Assembly: GCA_947492585.1 (NCBI GenBank)
Contig: CANLND010000013.1
Coordinates: 52,904 to 116,903 of the forward strand
Source of the DNA: an uncultured Paracoccaceae bacterium
Lineage (GTDB): Bacteria; Pseudomonadota; Alphaproteobacteria; Rhodobacterales; Rhodobacteraceae
Direction of reading: 5' to 3'
DNA: 64,000 bases
Below are positions 34,199-42,193 of this stretch, piece after piece (the first letter of the stretch is position 1; the number at the start of each line of letters is the position of its first letter). The notes under the pieces are model-generated. The model did no database searches. It worked only from the letters and a program-made list of their open reading frames with translations, and was not told the origin of the DNA. A program made the position numbers and the translations under genes.

Positions 34199-35431
34199 TT
34201 ACAGTTTCCCCAATCCCCGCAGATCCGCGGCGCGATACCAGCGCCGGATCTCAGCCCGCGCTTCTGGTTCCATATAGGTCAGATTGGCCGGAGGCATGGC
34301 AGTGGTCAGCCCCGCCTGAAGATAGATCGCGCGCCCATTGCGGGCGATGTCGTTGGCGGTCTCCAGAAAAATACCTTTGGGAGCGCGGCCAATGCCATCA
34401 TACAGCGGTGCGCGCGCATGACACATGCTGCAATTGCCGGATACGGTTTGTTGCACCGCGTCGAACCCCGGCGTCTGTGACAGGATCAGCGCAGACCCGG
34501 TGAGCGCCAGATCATCCCCCTCGTGTTCGCGGCCTGCTGCGGACAATGCGATGATCGCCAGAAATAACAGCACTGTGACGCCCCAGGTCCAGCGCAGTGG
34601 GCCGCCTTTGGCGTGTAGCGTGTTGAAATAATGCCGGATTGTCACTCCCATCAAAAACACCAGCGCGGCGATCAGCCAGTTGTATTGGCTGGCAAAGGCC
34701 AGAGGGTAGTGATTGGACAGCATCAAGAATATGACAGGCAGGGTCAGATAGTTGTTATGGGTCGACCGCAGTTTGGCGATTTTTCCGTATTTTGGGTCCG
34801 GGCTGCGGCCGGCCTTTAGATCCGCCACCACAATTTTCTGGTTTGGGATGATGATGAAAAAGACGTTTGCGCTCATGATGGTGGCGGTAAACGCTCCCAG
34901 ATGCAGCATCATGGCGCGGCCCGTGAACACCTGATTGAGCCCATAGCCCAGCCCGACCAGCAGCAAAAACAACAGCCCCATCAACAGGCCAGGGCGTTCG
35001 GCCAAACGGGACTGGCACAGGCTGTTATAGACCAACCATCCCAATGCAAGGACGGCGGCAGACAGTAAAGCACCTTCGTATAGATCAAGATCGGTCTTGG
35101 ACTGATCTACCAGATACAATTCGCCCTGCGCCCAATACAGAATGGCCAATAAGGCAAAGCCGGACAGCCAGGTGGCGTAGCTTTCCCATTTGAACCAGGT
35201 CAGATGTTCGGGCATGCGCGCGGGGGCGACCAGATATTTCTGGATGTGGTAAAACCCACCGCCATGGACCTGCCATTCTTCGCCATCGGCCGGGCCGGGA
35301 ATGTTGCGGTTCAGGCCGAGATCCAGCGCGATGAAGTAAAACGACGAACCTATCCAGGCAATTGCGGTGATCACATGCAGCCAGCGCGCCGCAAAGCTCA
35401 GCCATTCCCACCACAGGGTTAAATCCCACAT
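34199..35431 (-). CDS. puuD: PuuD, membrane-bound urate hydroxylase with cytochrome c domain
   Basis: The 410-residue protein has about eight membrane helices (residues 10-300) and a C-terminal c-type heme domain with CSMCH (334-338) and a downstream AMPPANLT supplying the probable axial Met. This architecture defines PuuD, which converts urate to 5-hydroxyisourate in the membrane, passing electrons to the respiratory chain instead of making peroxide. It is divergent from a LysR regulator and lies next to uraH, puuE-uraD and allA, which take the product onward. It replaces a soluble uricase here. Confidence 0.93.
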   Translation of the reverse strand: MWDLTLWWEWLSFAARWLHVITAIAWIGSSFYFIALDLGLNRNIPGPADGEEWQVHGGGFYHIQKYLVAPARMPEHLTWFKWESYATWLSGFALLAILYWAQGELYLVDQSKTDLDLYEGALLSAAVLALGWLVYNSLCQSRLAERPGLLMGLLFLLLVGLGYGLNQVFTGRAMMLHLGAFTATIMSANVFFIIIPNQKIVVADLKAGRSPDPKYGKIAKLRSTHNNYLTLPVIFLMLSNHYPLAFASQYNWLIAALVFLMGVTIRHYFNTLHAKGGPLRWTWGVTVLLFLAIIALSAAGREHEGDDLALTGSALILSQTPGFDAVQQTVSGNCSMCHARAPLYDGIGRAPKGIFLETANDIARNGRAIYLQAGLTTAMPPANLTYMEPEARAEIRRWYRAADLRGLGKL

Positions 35432-35530
35432 CTTGTCTGCCTCCGCTGTGTTGTGCCGCTCAGTCTAGGCAAGGCCCTTATTCTTCGGTATTCCCTAAGA
35501 AACCTCAACAGTATCAAAATTTTTGGAATA

Positions 35531-36481
35531 ATGTCTTACCTCGATACCATTCGTACTTTTGTGCGCGTCTATGAGCTGGGGTCCATGTCTGCAGCTGGCC
35601 GTGATTTGCGCATTTCACCCGCGGTGACATCGTCGCGGATTTCCCAGCTTGAGGATCATTTGGGCGCGCGATTGTTTCAGCGCACCACACGGAACCTGTC
35701 GGCCACGGAACAGGGACGTGCCTTTTATCCCGGTGCATTGGCGGTGCTGGAAGCGGTGGACGCTGCTGAGGCGCAGGTGATGGACCTGACAGAAACCCCG
35801 CGTGGTGATCTGTTTGTGGCTGCGCCTTTGGGGGTGGGCAGACGGTTGATAGCGCCTTTGGTCCCTGCGTTTTTGGAACGCTATCCCGAGGTGACTGTGC
35901 GCCTACGTCTGTCGGATCGGGACTTGGACCTGACCGGGGAGGGGCTGGATATGGCGTTTATTCTGGAACAGCCCGCCGACAGCGCGCTGCGCATGCGCAA
36001 AATTGCAGAGTGTCAGCGGGTCTTGTGTGCAGCGCCTACGTATATTGCGCGCAAAGGCCTGCCACAAACCGGCGAGGACCTGCTGCGACAGGGGCACAAT
36101 TGTTTGAATTTGCGGTTTCCCGGTGCGCGTGAGTTTCAATGGCAGTTGCAAACCGACAGTGGTCCGCGCCGCTTTGCGGTTTCTGGCCGTCATGAATGTG
36201 ACGATGGGGATGTGCTGACGGATTGGGCGGTGGCCGGTGAGGGCATTGCATTGAAGCCGGTGTTTGAGGTGGCAGAGCAGCTGGCGGCGGGGCAGTTGGT
36301 GCCCGTGGCAGTGCACACGCCGCCAGTGCCCGTACAGATGGCATGTCTGTATGCCCATCGTCGCCATCAGGACCCCAAGGCCCGATTGTTTATGGATGCT
36401 ATGGCGGTGCAGATGCAGGACGCTGTGCACATCGCTGAGGGTTTGGCGCGTGCTGCGCTGGCGGCGGGCTCCCGCGCCTGA
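35531..36481 (+). CDS. LysR-family transcriptional regulator, likely controlling ureide genes
   Basis: The protein is 316 residues. The N-terminal winged HTH (MSYLDTIRTFVRVYELGSMS, then AVTSSRISQLEDHLGARLFQRTTR) is followed by a LysR substrate-binding domain (FVAAPLGVGRRL, GEGIALKPVFEV). I start at ATG 35531; an earlier in-frame start would add 26 residues with no family match. It is transcribed divergently from puuD across a 99-bp region and lies just before uraH, so it probably controls puuD and nearby genes, possibly in response to urate or another pathway intermediate (inference). The Cys- and Arg-rich C-terminus is unremarkable. Confidence 0.9.
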   Translation: MSYLDTIRTFVRVYELGSMSAAGRDLRISPAVTSSRISQLEDHLGARLFQRTTRNLSATEQGRAFYPGALAVLEAVDAAEAQVMDLTETPRGDLFVAAPLGVGRRLIAPLVPAFLERYPEVTVRLRLSDRDLDLTGEGLDMAFILEQPADSALRMRKIAECQRVLCAAPTYIARKGLPQTGEDLLRQGHNCLNLRFPGAREFQWQLQTDSGPRRFAVSGRHECDDGDVLTDWAVAGEGIALKPVFEVAEQLAAGQLVPVAVHTPPVPVQMACLYAHRRHQDPKARLFMDAMAVQMQDAVHIAEGLARAALAAGSRA

Positions 36482-36522
36482 AGACGCCGCTGGCGCGTCG
36501 TATTATAGCCTTGGGCCGGGCA

Positions 36523-36539
36523 CCCGTGCTGCGCACGGG
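36523..36539. terminator. GC-rich hairpin between convergent LysR and uraH genes
   Basis: CCCGTGC and GCACGGG flank a 3-nt loop, 42 bp after the LysR stop and 10 bp beyond the uraH stop. There is no T-tract, so it is at best a weak or factor-assisted bidirectional end. Confidence 0.35.
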
Positions 36540-36548
36540 CGGGGGCGA

Positions 36549-36905
36549 TCAGCTGCCTCGGTAGGTGGAATAGCCATAGGGCGATAGCAACAGGGGCACG
36601 TGATAATGTGTGTGTCCATCGGTCAGGCCAAAACGGATCGGAATTTGGTCAAGAAACAGCGGCTCTTCGACCGTGAGGCCGAGGGCCCGCAGGTAGTCGC
36701 CCGCACAGAAGATCAGCTCATAAGAGCCGGGTTTGAAGGCCTTGCCGGTCAGAAGGGGTGTTTCGGTGCGACCATCCGCATTGGTGACATGTTCGCTGAG
36801 CTTTTTGTGTGAATTGCCAGACACACGATACAGGGTGATTTTTAGCCCCGGTGCCGGGCATCCGCGGGCTGTGTCCAGGACGTGCGTGGTCAGGTATCCG
36901 GTCAT
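36549..36905 (-). CDS. uraH: 5-hydroxyisourate hydrolase (transthyretin-like)
   Basis: The protein is 118 residues. It carries the family landmarks: N-terminal [14 protein letters not shown], the central [24 protein letters not shown] and the C-terminal YRGS tetrapeptide that separates HIU hydrolases from vertebrate transthyretin. Catalytic His, Arg and the terminal Ser region are all present. It opens 5-hydroxyisourate, the product of PuuD, to OHCU, the substrate of the UraD domain encoded across the divergent promoter. The ATG at 36905 is supported by family length; an upstream in-frame start would add 24 residues. Confidence 0.95.
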   Translation of the reverse strand: MTGYLTTHVLDTARGCPAPGLKITLYRVSGNSHKKLSEHVTNADGRTETPLLTGKAFKPGSYELIFCAGDYLRALGLTVEEPLFLDQIPIRFGLTDGHTHYHVPLLLSPYGYSTYRGS

Positions 36906-36998
36906 GATATGGGCTCCGTTTTGGCAGGCTAACACAATTGTGCAGGTGTCGCGCGAAAGGTGCAAACTGCAATTCACCTGAAGTGCTTGTTGGAAAAC

Positions 36999-37036
36999 TT
37001 GAAACCGGGTGGGAGGTTTCTGTCATACTATAGACA
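36999..37036 (+). promoter_or_regulatory. Candidate promoter/operator between uraH and puuE-uraD
   Basis: GAAACC (37001-37006) and GGTTTC (37015-37020) form a perfect inverted repeat, directly followed by the near-palindrome TGTCATACTATAGACA (37021-37036). A loose TTGAAA at 36999 lies about 19 nt before CATACT. This fits a regulated promoter for puuE-uraD. The binding protein is unknown, though the LysR and IclR products encoded nearby are candidates. Confidence 0.3.
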
Positions 37037-37069
37037 CCACTGACGCGAACCGGACAAAGAGAGCAGACC

Positions 37070-38488
37070 GTGCCCCAAAGATACCCGCGCAACCTGATAG
37101 GCTATGGCCCGACCCCGCCCCATCCGCACTGGCCGGGAGGGGCAAAAATAGCAGTGCAATTTGTGTTGAATTTTGAAGAGGGTGGCGAAAACTGTCTGTT
37201 GCACGGCGATGCGGCGTCCGAGGCGTTTTTGTCGGATGTTCCGGGGGCTGCGCCCTGGGTGGGGCAGCGGCACTGGAATATGGAATCGATTTATGAATAT
37301 GGCGCGCGGTCAGGTTTTTGGCGATCGCACGGTTTGTTCACCGAGGCCGGCGTGCCGCTGACAATTTATGGCGTGGCGACCGCGCTGGCCCGCGCGCCCG
37401 AGCAGGTGGCAGCGATGCAGGAGGCCGGTTGGGAGATTGCCTCACACGGGCTGAAATGGGTTGACCATAAGGACATGCCAGAGGAGGTGGAGCGCGCGGC
37501 AATAGCCGAGGCGATCCGTTTGCATGCTGAGGTCACTGGGGCGCGTCCGCGGGGCTGGTATACGGGCCGATGCAGCGAAAACACCCTGCGGTTGGTGGCG
37601 GAAGAGGGCGGGTTTGAGTATGTCTCGGACGCCTATGATGACGATCTGCCGCATTGGGTTGCGGTGGGGACACGCGATCAGCTGGTCATCCCCTACACGC
37701 TGGAGGCCAATGATATGCGGTTTTCCGCGACGCCAGGCTATGTGACCGGCGGGCAGTTTTTTGAGTATCTGAAAGACAGTTTTGATATGCTTTACGCCGA
37801 AGGTCAGGCAGGTGCGCCCAAGATGCTGTCGATTGGTTTGCATTGCCGGTTGATTGGTCGACCGGGTAAGGCCGCAGGGCTGAAGCGGTTTTTGGAGTAT
37901 ATTCAGGGTTTTGAAGATGTCTGGTGTGCCCGCCGCATTGACATCGCCGCGCATTGGAACAAAACCCACCCACCTCAGCGGTCAATGCGGCCAAGCCAGT
38001 TGAGCCGGGCGGAGTTTGTTGCGGCGTATGGCGGCGTGTTTGAGACGTCGCCTTGGGTTGCGAATCGGGCCTTTGATCTGGAGCTGGGGCCTGCCCATGA
38101 TCGTGCGGTGGGGTTGCACAACGCGCTGTGCCGGGCGTTCCGTCGGGCCTCAGATGAGGAACGGCTGGAGGTTTTGCGCGCACACCCGGATTTGGCCGGC
38201 AAGCTGGCCGCTGCGCAACAGCTGACCGCTGAAAGCACCGAAGAGCAGGCTTCGGCGGGATTAGATGTATTGTCGGATGCGGAGCGGGCGCAGTTCAACG
38301 GGCTGAATGCCGATTATACGCGCAGGTTTGGCTTTCCGTTTATCATTGCGGTGAAGGACCATGATAAGGCCAGTATTCTGGCCGCGTTTGAGCAGCGTAT
38401 GACCCATAGCCCCGCTCAGGAATTGGCGGAGGCCTGTCGACAGGTGGAACGCATTGCGCTTTATCGATTGCGGGCGCTGTTGCCGTGA
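37070..38488 (+). CDS. puuE: Bifunctional allantoinase (PuuE) - OHCU decarboxylase (UraD) fusion
   Basis: The protein is 472 residues. Residues 1-300 are a polysaccharide-deacetylase-fold allantoinase (PuuE): NLIGYGPTPPHPHWP, EIASHGLKW, RPRGWYTGR, PYTLEANDMRF. Residues 305-472 are a complete UraD domain: AHPDLAGK with the catalytic His, the STEEQASAGL segment and FGFPFIIAVK. UraD makes S-allantoin from OHCU and PuuE opens allantoin to allantoate, so the fusion joins two consecutive steps without a metal-dependent AllB. The start is GTG at 37070 behind AAGAGAG. Its TGA overlaps the GTG of allA. Confidence 0.93.
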   Translation: MPQRYPRNLIGYGPTPPHPHWPGGAKIAVQFVLNFEEGGENCLLHGDAASEAFLSDVPGAAPWVGQRHWNMESIYEYGARSGFWRSHGLFTEAGVPLTIYGVATALARAPEQVAAMQEAGWEIASHGLKWVDHKDMPEEVERAAIAEAIRLHAEVTGARPRGWYTGRCSENTLRLVAEEGGFEYVSDAYDDDLPHWVAVGTRDQLVIPYTLEANDMRFSATPGYVTGGQFFEYLKDSFDMLYAEGQAGAPKMLSIGLHCRLIGRPGKAAGLKRFLEYIQGFEDVWCARRIDIAAHWNKTHPPQRSMRPSQLSRAEFVAAYGGVFETSPWVANRAFDLELGPAHDRAVGLHNALCRAFRRASDEERLEVLRAHPDLAGKLAAAQQLTAESTEEQASAGLDVLSDAERAQFNGLNADYTRRFGFPFIIAVKDHDKASILAAFEQRMTHSPAQELAEACRQVERIALYRLRALLP

Positions 38489-39018
38489 CGGATCTGTTTG
38501 TTGAAGAGATGACAGAGGAGGCGTTTGCGCCTTTTGGGGATCTGTTACAGGCGGACGGGCCTGCTGATATGATGATCAATCAGGGGCGTTGTGGGCGTTA
38601 TCATGACCGTGCGCAATTGGAATTTGTGGAGGCCCGCGCTGGGATTAGCCTGTTTCAGGCGGAGCCTTGTACCTTGCCGTTGACCTTGGAGATGGTCGAG
38701 CGGCATCCTTTGGGGTCGCAGGCCTTTGTCCCGATGACAGCGCATCCGTTTTTGGTGATTGTCGCGCCGGATCAGCGCGGCCAACCCGACATGCCTGGGG
38801 TGCCTCGGGTGTTTGAAACACGGGCCGGGCAGGGGGTTAACCTGCACCGCGGAGTGTGGCACGGGGTGCTGACACCGTTGTTTGCGCCGGGGTTGTTTGC
38901 GGTGGTGGACCGCATCGGCACAGGCAATAACCTGCAGGAACATTGGTTTGCTGTGCCCTATTGTGTGCGGCGGCGCGCGGGTGCGGGCTCTATCCCCGAA
39001 GGCTCCCGCTCGATTTAG
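38485..39018 (+). CDS. allA: Ureidoglycolate lyase
   Basis: The protein is 177 residues. It matches the AllA fold: MTEEAFAPFGDLL near the N-terminus, the central PLTLEMVERHPLGSQAFVPM, then VNLHRGVWHGVLTPL with the active-site His region, and a final basic tail. It splits ureidoglycolate into glyoxylate and urea, the last step of the pathway encoded here. The GTG start overlaps the puuE-uraD stop (GTGA), so it is translationally coupled to it. The last 20 or so residues look non-conserved. Confidence 0.93.
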   Translation: MTDLFVEEMTEEAFAPFGDLLQADGPADMMINQGRCGRYHDRAQLEFVEARAGISLFQAEPCTLPLTLEMVERHPLGSQAFVPMTAHPFLVIVAPDQRGQPDMPGVPRVFETRAGQGVNLHRGVWHGVLTPLFAPGLFAVVDRIGTGNNLQEHWFAVPYCVRRRAGAGSIPEGSRSI

Positions 39019-39053
39019 GACCGCCAGAGGCGGTGCCACATCCGTTGGGCCAA

Positions 39054-39075
39054 GCGCCGCGCTGGCGCGCGGCGC
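39054..39075. terminator. Strong GC hairpin between convergent allA and gap
   Basis: GCGCCGCGC and GCGCGGCGC form a perfect 9-bp stem around TGGC, between two convergent stops (39018 and 39119). There is no T-tract on either strand, so factor-independent termination is doubtful, but a bidirectional block is plausible. Confidence 0.4.
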
Positions 39076-39118
39076 GGTTGGGACTAGGCGCAGACGTGAG
39101 CAGTGCAGGGACGGGATG

Positions 39119-40102
39119 TCATCCGGCCATACGCCACGCCACATCGATCATGCGGGCGGAAAAGCCCCATTCGTTGTCATACCAGCCAAATAGGCGCAGC
39201 TGCTGATCGTCGATCATCCGGGTTTCCGGGCCCGCCACTACCAGAGATTCAGGCCGCGCGCGCAAATCCGACGACACCAAGGGTTGATCGGTCCAGCCCA
39301 GCACCGGGCTGGCCTCAACCGCGTGTCTGAGAGTGCGAAGCAGCGTTTCGGAACTGTGCGCTCCGCTGAGCTGCACCACCAGATCCACCGCAGATACGCT
39401 GGCGGTTGGCACCCGGACGGCCGCCCCGCTGATGCGCCCTTTGAGATGGGGCAACACGTCTTCGACCAGATGCGACGCCGAGGTGGAGGTGGGCACCATC
39501 GATAAGGCCCCGGCGCGAGAGCGGGCAAAGTCGCCGCGTGGGGCATCCACCATGGGTTGCGAGTTGGTATAGCAATGGATCGTGGTCATATGGGCGCGGT
39601 CCAGGCCGGCGATTTCATCCACCAGACGCACCAGCGGTGCCAGACCATTGGTGGTGCAGGACGCGTTAGAGACGATCCGGGCATCGCCGAGCGCTGCGTC
39701 ATTGGCCCCCAACACGCAGGTCAATTCTGCCGCCGGGGAAGGCCCGGATATCAGCACCTTAGACGCCCCGGCTGTCAGGCCCCGCTGTGCCACATCAGAA
39801 GTGCGGGCAATGCCGGTGCATTCCAACACCACATCCACCCCGGACAGATCCAGCTGAGTCAAATCGGCGGCGTGATGCATCGGGATGGACCGGCCCATCA
39901 CCTGCAATTGGCCGCCGGTCCCGACGACCTCATGCGGGAAGGGGCCAAAGGTGCTGTCGTATTGAAACAGGTAGGTGCAGATGTCCAAAGTCGCGATATC
40001 GTTGATCGCGACCACGTCAATCCCGGCACCACGTTGCGTGGTCAGGATCTGGCGCAAAATCGCGCGGCCAATGCGGCCAAAACCGTTGATGGCAATTTTC
40101 AT
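39119..40102 (-). CDS. gap: Type I glyceraldehyde-3-phosphate dehydrogenase family protein
   Basis: The protein is 327 residues. The Rossmann start MKIAINGFGRIGRAILR, the catalytic NASCTTN (nucleophile Cys), the His-bearing MTTIHCYTNSQ and the C-terminal WYDNEWGFSARMID define the family. The residue after CTTN is Gly instead of the usual Cys, and the length is a little short, so this is probably a second Gap-like paralogue and may use another aldehyde phosphate. AGGAG precedes two consecutive ATGs; I use the second because of spacing. It sits between allA and the ureidoglycine aminohydrolase gene with no clear pathway link. Confidence 0.88.
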   Translation of the reverse strand: MKIAINGFGRIGRAILRQILTTQRGAGIDVVAINDIATLDICTYLFQYDSTFGPFPHEVVGTGGQLQVMGRSIPMHHAADLTQLDLSGVDVVLECTGIARTSDVAQRGLTAGASKVLISGPSPAAELTCVLGANDAALGDARIVSNASCTTNGLAPLVRLVDEIAGLDRAHMTTIHCYTNSQPMVDAPRGDFARSRAGALSMVPTSTSASHLVEDVLPHLKGRISGAAVRVPTASVSAVDLVVQLSGAHSSETLLRTLRHAVEASPVLGWTDQPLVSSDLRARPESLVVAGPETRMIDDQQLRLFGWYDNEWGFSARMIDVAWRMAG

Positions 40103-40236
40103 CATGCAGCTCCTGAGCAGACAAAGCGCGGGTCTTCCGCAGGTTAGAAACCTATCAATGCGCGCCGAAATCGCGCGTGGCAAGCGTGGAATTGTATGGA
40201 TGCATTCGCACAGAAATGCCGCGCGAGGCCCAAGAA

Positions 40237-41052
40237 CTAGAGGGGCATATGCCGGTTCACATCCTTGTACAAGAGGTAGCGGAACCGCCCCGGCCCACCC
40301 GCATAACAGGCCTGCGGGCAAAAGGCGCGCAGCCACATGAAATCTCCAGCCTCGACCTCCACCCAATCTTGGTTGAGCCGGTACACCGCCTTGCCTTCGA
40401 GGACAAACAACCCGTGTTCCATCACATGGGTCTCGGCAAATGGGATCACGCCACCGGGTTCAAAGGTGACAATGGTGACGTGCATGTCATGGGACAAATC
40501 GTCAGGGTGCATAAACCGGCTGGTGGCCCAGCGGCCGTCGGTATTGGGCATTTCGGTTGGCGTAATGTCCTGTTCACGCGCCACAAACGCCGCTGGTTTT
40601 TCCACGCCGGGCGCGGCCTGCCAGCGTTTGCGGATCCAGTGAAAGCTACAGAGATCTGCGCCCGAGTTGACCACAGACCACTCGCTGCCCGCAGGAATAT
40701 AGGCAAAACCACCGGCGGTGAGGGTGTGAATTTCGCCGTGAATGTTCACGTCCAACGTGCCGGTGGTGACAAACAATGCGCCTTGTGCAGTGGTGTCGCT
40801 CTCGGGGTGATCACTGCCGCCGCTGGGTTGTAGTTCGACAATGTATTGCGAAAACGTCTCAGCAAATCCGCTGAGGGGGCGCGCCAGTACCCACATGCGC
40901 ATACCGCGCCAGCCGGGGAGCGATGAGGTGACAATGTCGCGGAGGGTGCCTTTGGGGATGACGGCATACGCTTCGGTGAACATGGCGCGATCGGTCAGCA
41001 GCTGATTTTGGTCGGGCAGCCCGCCGTGGGGTGTGAAATAAGGGGGGGTCAT
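40237..41052 (-). CDS. allE: (S)-ureidoglycine aminohydrolase (bicupin)
   Basis: The protein is 271 residues with two cupin domains. Signatures include YFTPHGGLPDQ, FSQYIVELQPSGGSD, GFAYIPAGSEWS and, in the C-terminal metal-binding cupin, PGGVIPFAETHVMEHGLFVL with the His/Glu ligand set. The enzyme releases ammonia from S-ureidoglycine to give S-ureidoglycolate, feeding AllA. The allantoate amidohydrolase that would make ureidoglycine is not in the window. It is on the minus strand, followed by gap 134 bp downstream and preceded by an IclR regulator gene 128 bp upstream. Confidence 0.93.
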   Translation of the reverse strand: MTPPYFTPHGGLPDQNQLLTDRAMFTEAYAVIPKGTLRDIVTSSLPGWRGMRMWVLARPLSGFAETFSQYIVELQPSGGSDHPESDTTAQGALFVTTGTLDVNIHGEIHTLTAGGFAYIPAGSEWSVVNSGADLCSFHWIRKRWQAAPGVEKPAAFVAREQDITPTEMPNTDGRWATSRFMHPDDLSHDMHVTIVTFEPGGVIPFAETHVMEHGLFVLEGKAVYRLNQDWVEVEAGDFMWLRAFCPQACYAGGPGRFRYLLYKDVNRHMPL

Positions 41053-41180
41053 ACAATGCTCCTGAACCAGTGGCGTTGGGAAACTATGACCAATTCCGAT
41101 CCCCCCGCCAAGACGGGATGGCGCGATATAAGTTTTTGGATTTCCTTGAAGATCCGTGAGGTCTCAGACCAGAGCGGTAA

Positions 41181-41957
41181 TCACAGCGACTGGCAGATGG
41201 GCACTTGTCGCAGTTCGGCCGCGCAGGCCTGTAGGTGGGTCAGGATCACGTCATCCGGCGCCTCCGCGCCCAATCCACGTGGATAGGTGGTGCCCACCAC
41301 AAGCGGCGTGCGCCCCGGCGTAGACACCGGCACAGCACAGCCAAGGATGCCTTGTTTGCTTTCCCCATCGACAAACGAATAGCCTTGCTGCTGGGCCTGT
41401 TTGATTTGTTCTAGAATGTCATCCATTTCGGTCAGCGCGCGCTGCGCTTCCGGGGTGATTTCAAGCGTTTCCAGATGAGATTTAACAGCATCATCAGGAT
41501 GCAACGCCAGCAACATCCGACCGAAACTGGTGTGCAACAAAGGCAGCCGCAGGCCGGGGACAAAATCACTGCGCCCCCGTTTGTGAGAGTAGGGGGAATG
41601 GGCGAGCGCTAGGGGGGAAAACTGATCAAGCATCACCAGCGTCAGATCTGATTGCAGCAGCCCGGCGTAGTGGTTCAGGATGGGCTGGATCAGCGTACCC
41701 CATTGATGCGCGGTTAAAAACGCGCCGCTCAGCGCCAAAACACGGGGGGACAGGCTCAGCTTGCGGTCGTTTTGGCGCAAATATCCAGCGGCGACCAGTG
41801 TCAGAGCGCCCCGCCGCGCAGTGGCGCGATCCTGCCCGGTGCGCCGGGCCAGTTCAGCCAAAGTGAGCTCCCGCGTATTGGCGTCAAACGCTTCAAGAAT
41901 TGCCAGACCTTTGGCGAAGCTAGACGATATAGAACGCTCTGAATTTGTTCTTGGCAT
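41181..41957 (-). CDS. IclR-family transcriptional regulator
   Basis: The protein is about 258 residues. The N-terminal winged HTH (FAKGLAILEAFD, LTLAELARRTGQDRATARR) is followed by the IclR effector domain (LPLLHTSFGRMLLALHP, GYSFVDGESKQGILG, VPVSTPGRTPLVVG). The layout resembles PcaR/AllR-type regulators. Being immediately upstream of the ureidoglycine aminohydrolase gene on the same strand, it is a candidate regulator of ureide use, as AllR is in enterics (inference). The ATG at 41957 is chosen by family length; no strong Shine-Dalgarno is visible. Confidence 0.88.
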   Translation of the reverse strand: MPRTNSERSISSSFAKGLAILEAFDANTRELTLAELARRTGQDRATARRGALTLVAAGYLRQNDRKLSLSPRVLALSGAFLTAHQWGTLIQPILNHYAGLLQSDLTLVMLDQFSPLALAHSPYSHKRGRSDFVPGLRLPLLHTSFGRMLLALHPDDAVKSHLETLEITPEAQRALTEMDDILEQIKQAQQQGYSFVDGESKQGILGCAVPVSTPGRTPLVVGTTYPRGLGAEAPDDVILTHLQACAAELRQVPICQSL

Positions 41958-42163
41958 GTGACGCGACCAACAATAACGCCGCTCAGCGGCAACCCGACAG
42001 ACCATCCACGAAACGAAGGCCTGTATGTGATTCTCCTTTAGGTGCAGCGCCCGGTAGGAGCACGAGCGAAGCATTGAAGCAGGTTAATCACAAAATGTTT
42101 ATGAGCGGTGAAAGGGGTCGCAATGGAGGCGTAGTCGCGAAAAGAACCGTGAAAACGGGGAAA

Positions 42164-42187
42164 GGTGTGGCGTTTCTACGCCACACC
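42164..42187 (-). terminator. Rho-independent terminator of the lytic transglycosylase gene
   Basis: GGTGTGGCG and CGCCACACC form a perfect 9-bp stem with a 6-nt loop, 6 bp past the stop codon. On the minus strand the stem is followed by TTTCCCCGTTTTC, a broken T-rich tract. Confidence 0.7.
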
Positions 42188-42193
42188 GGCAGT

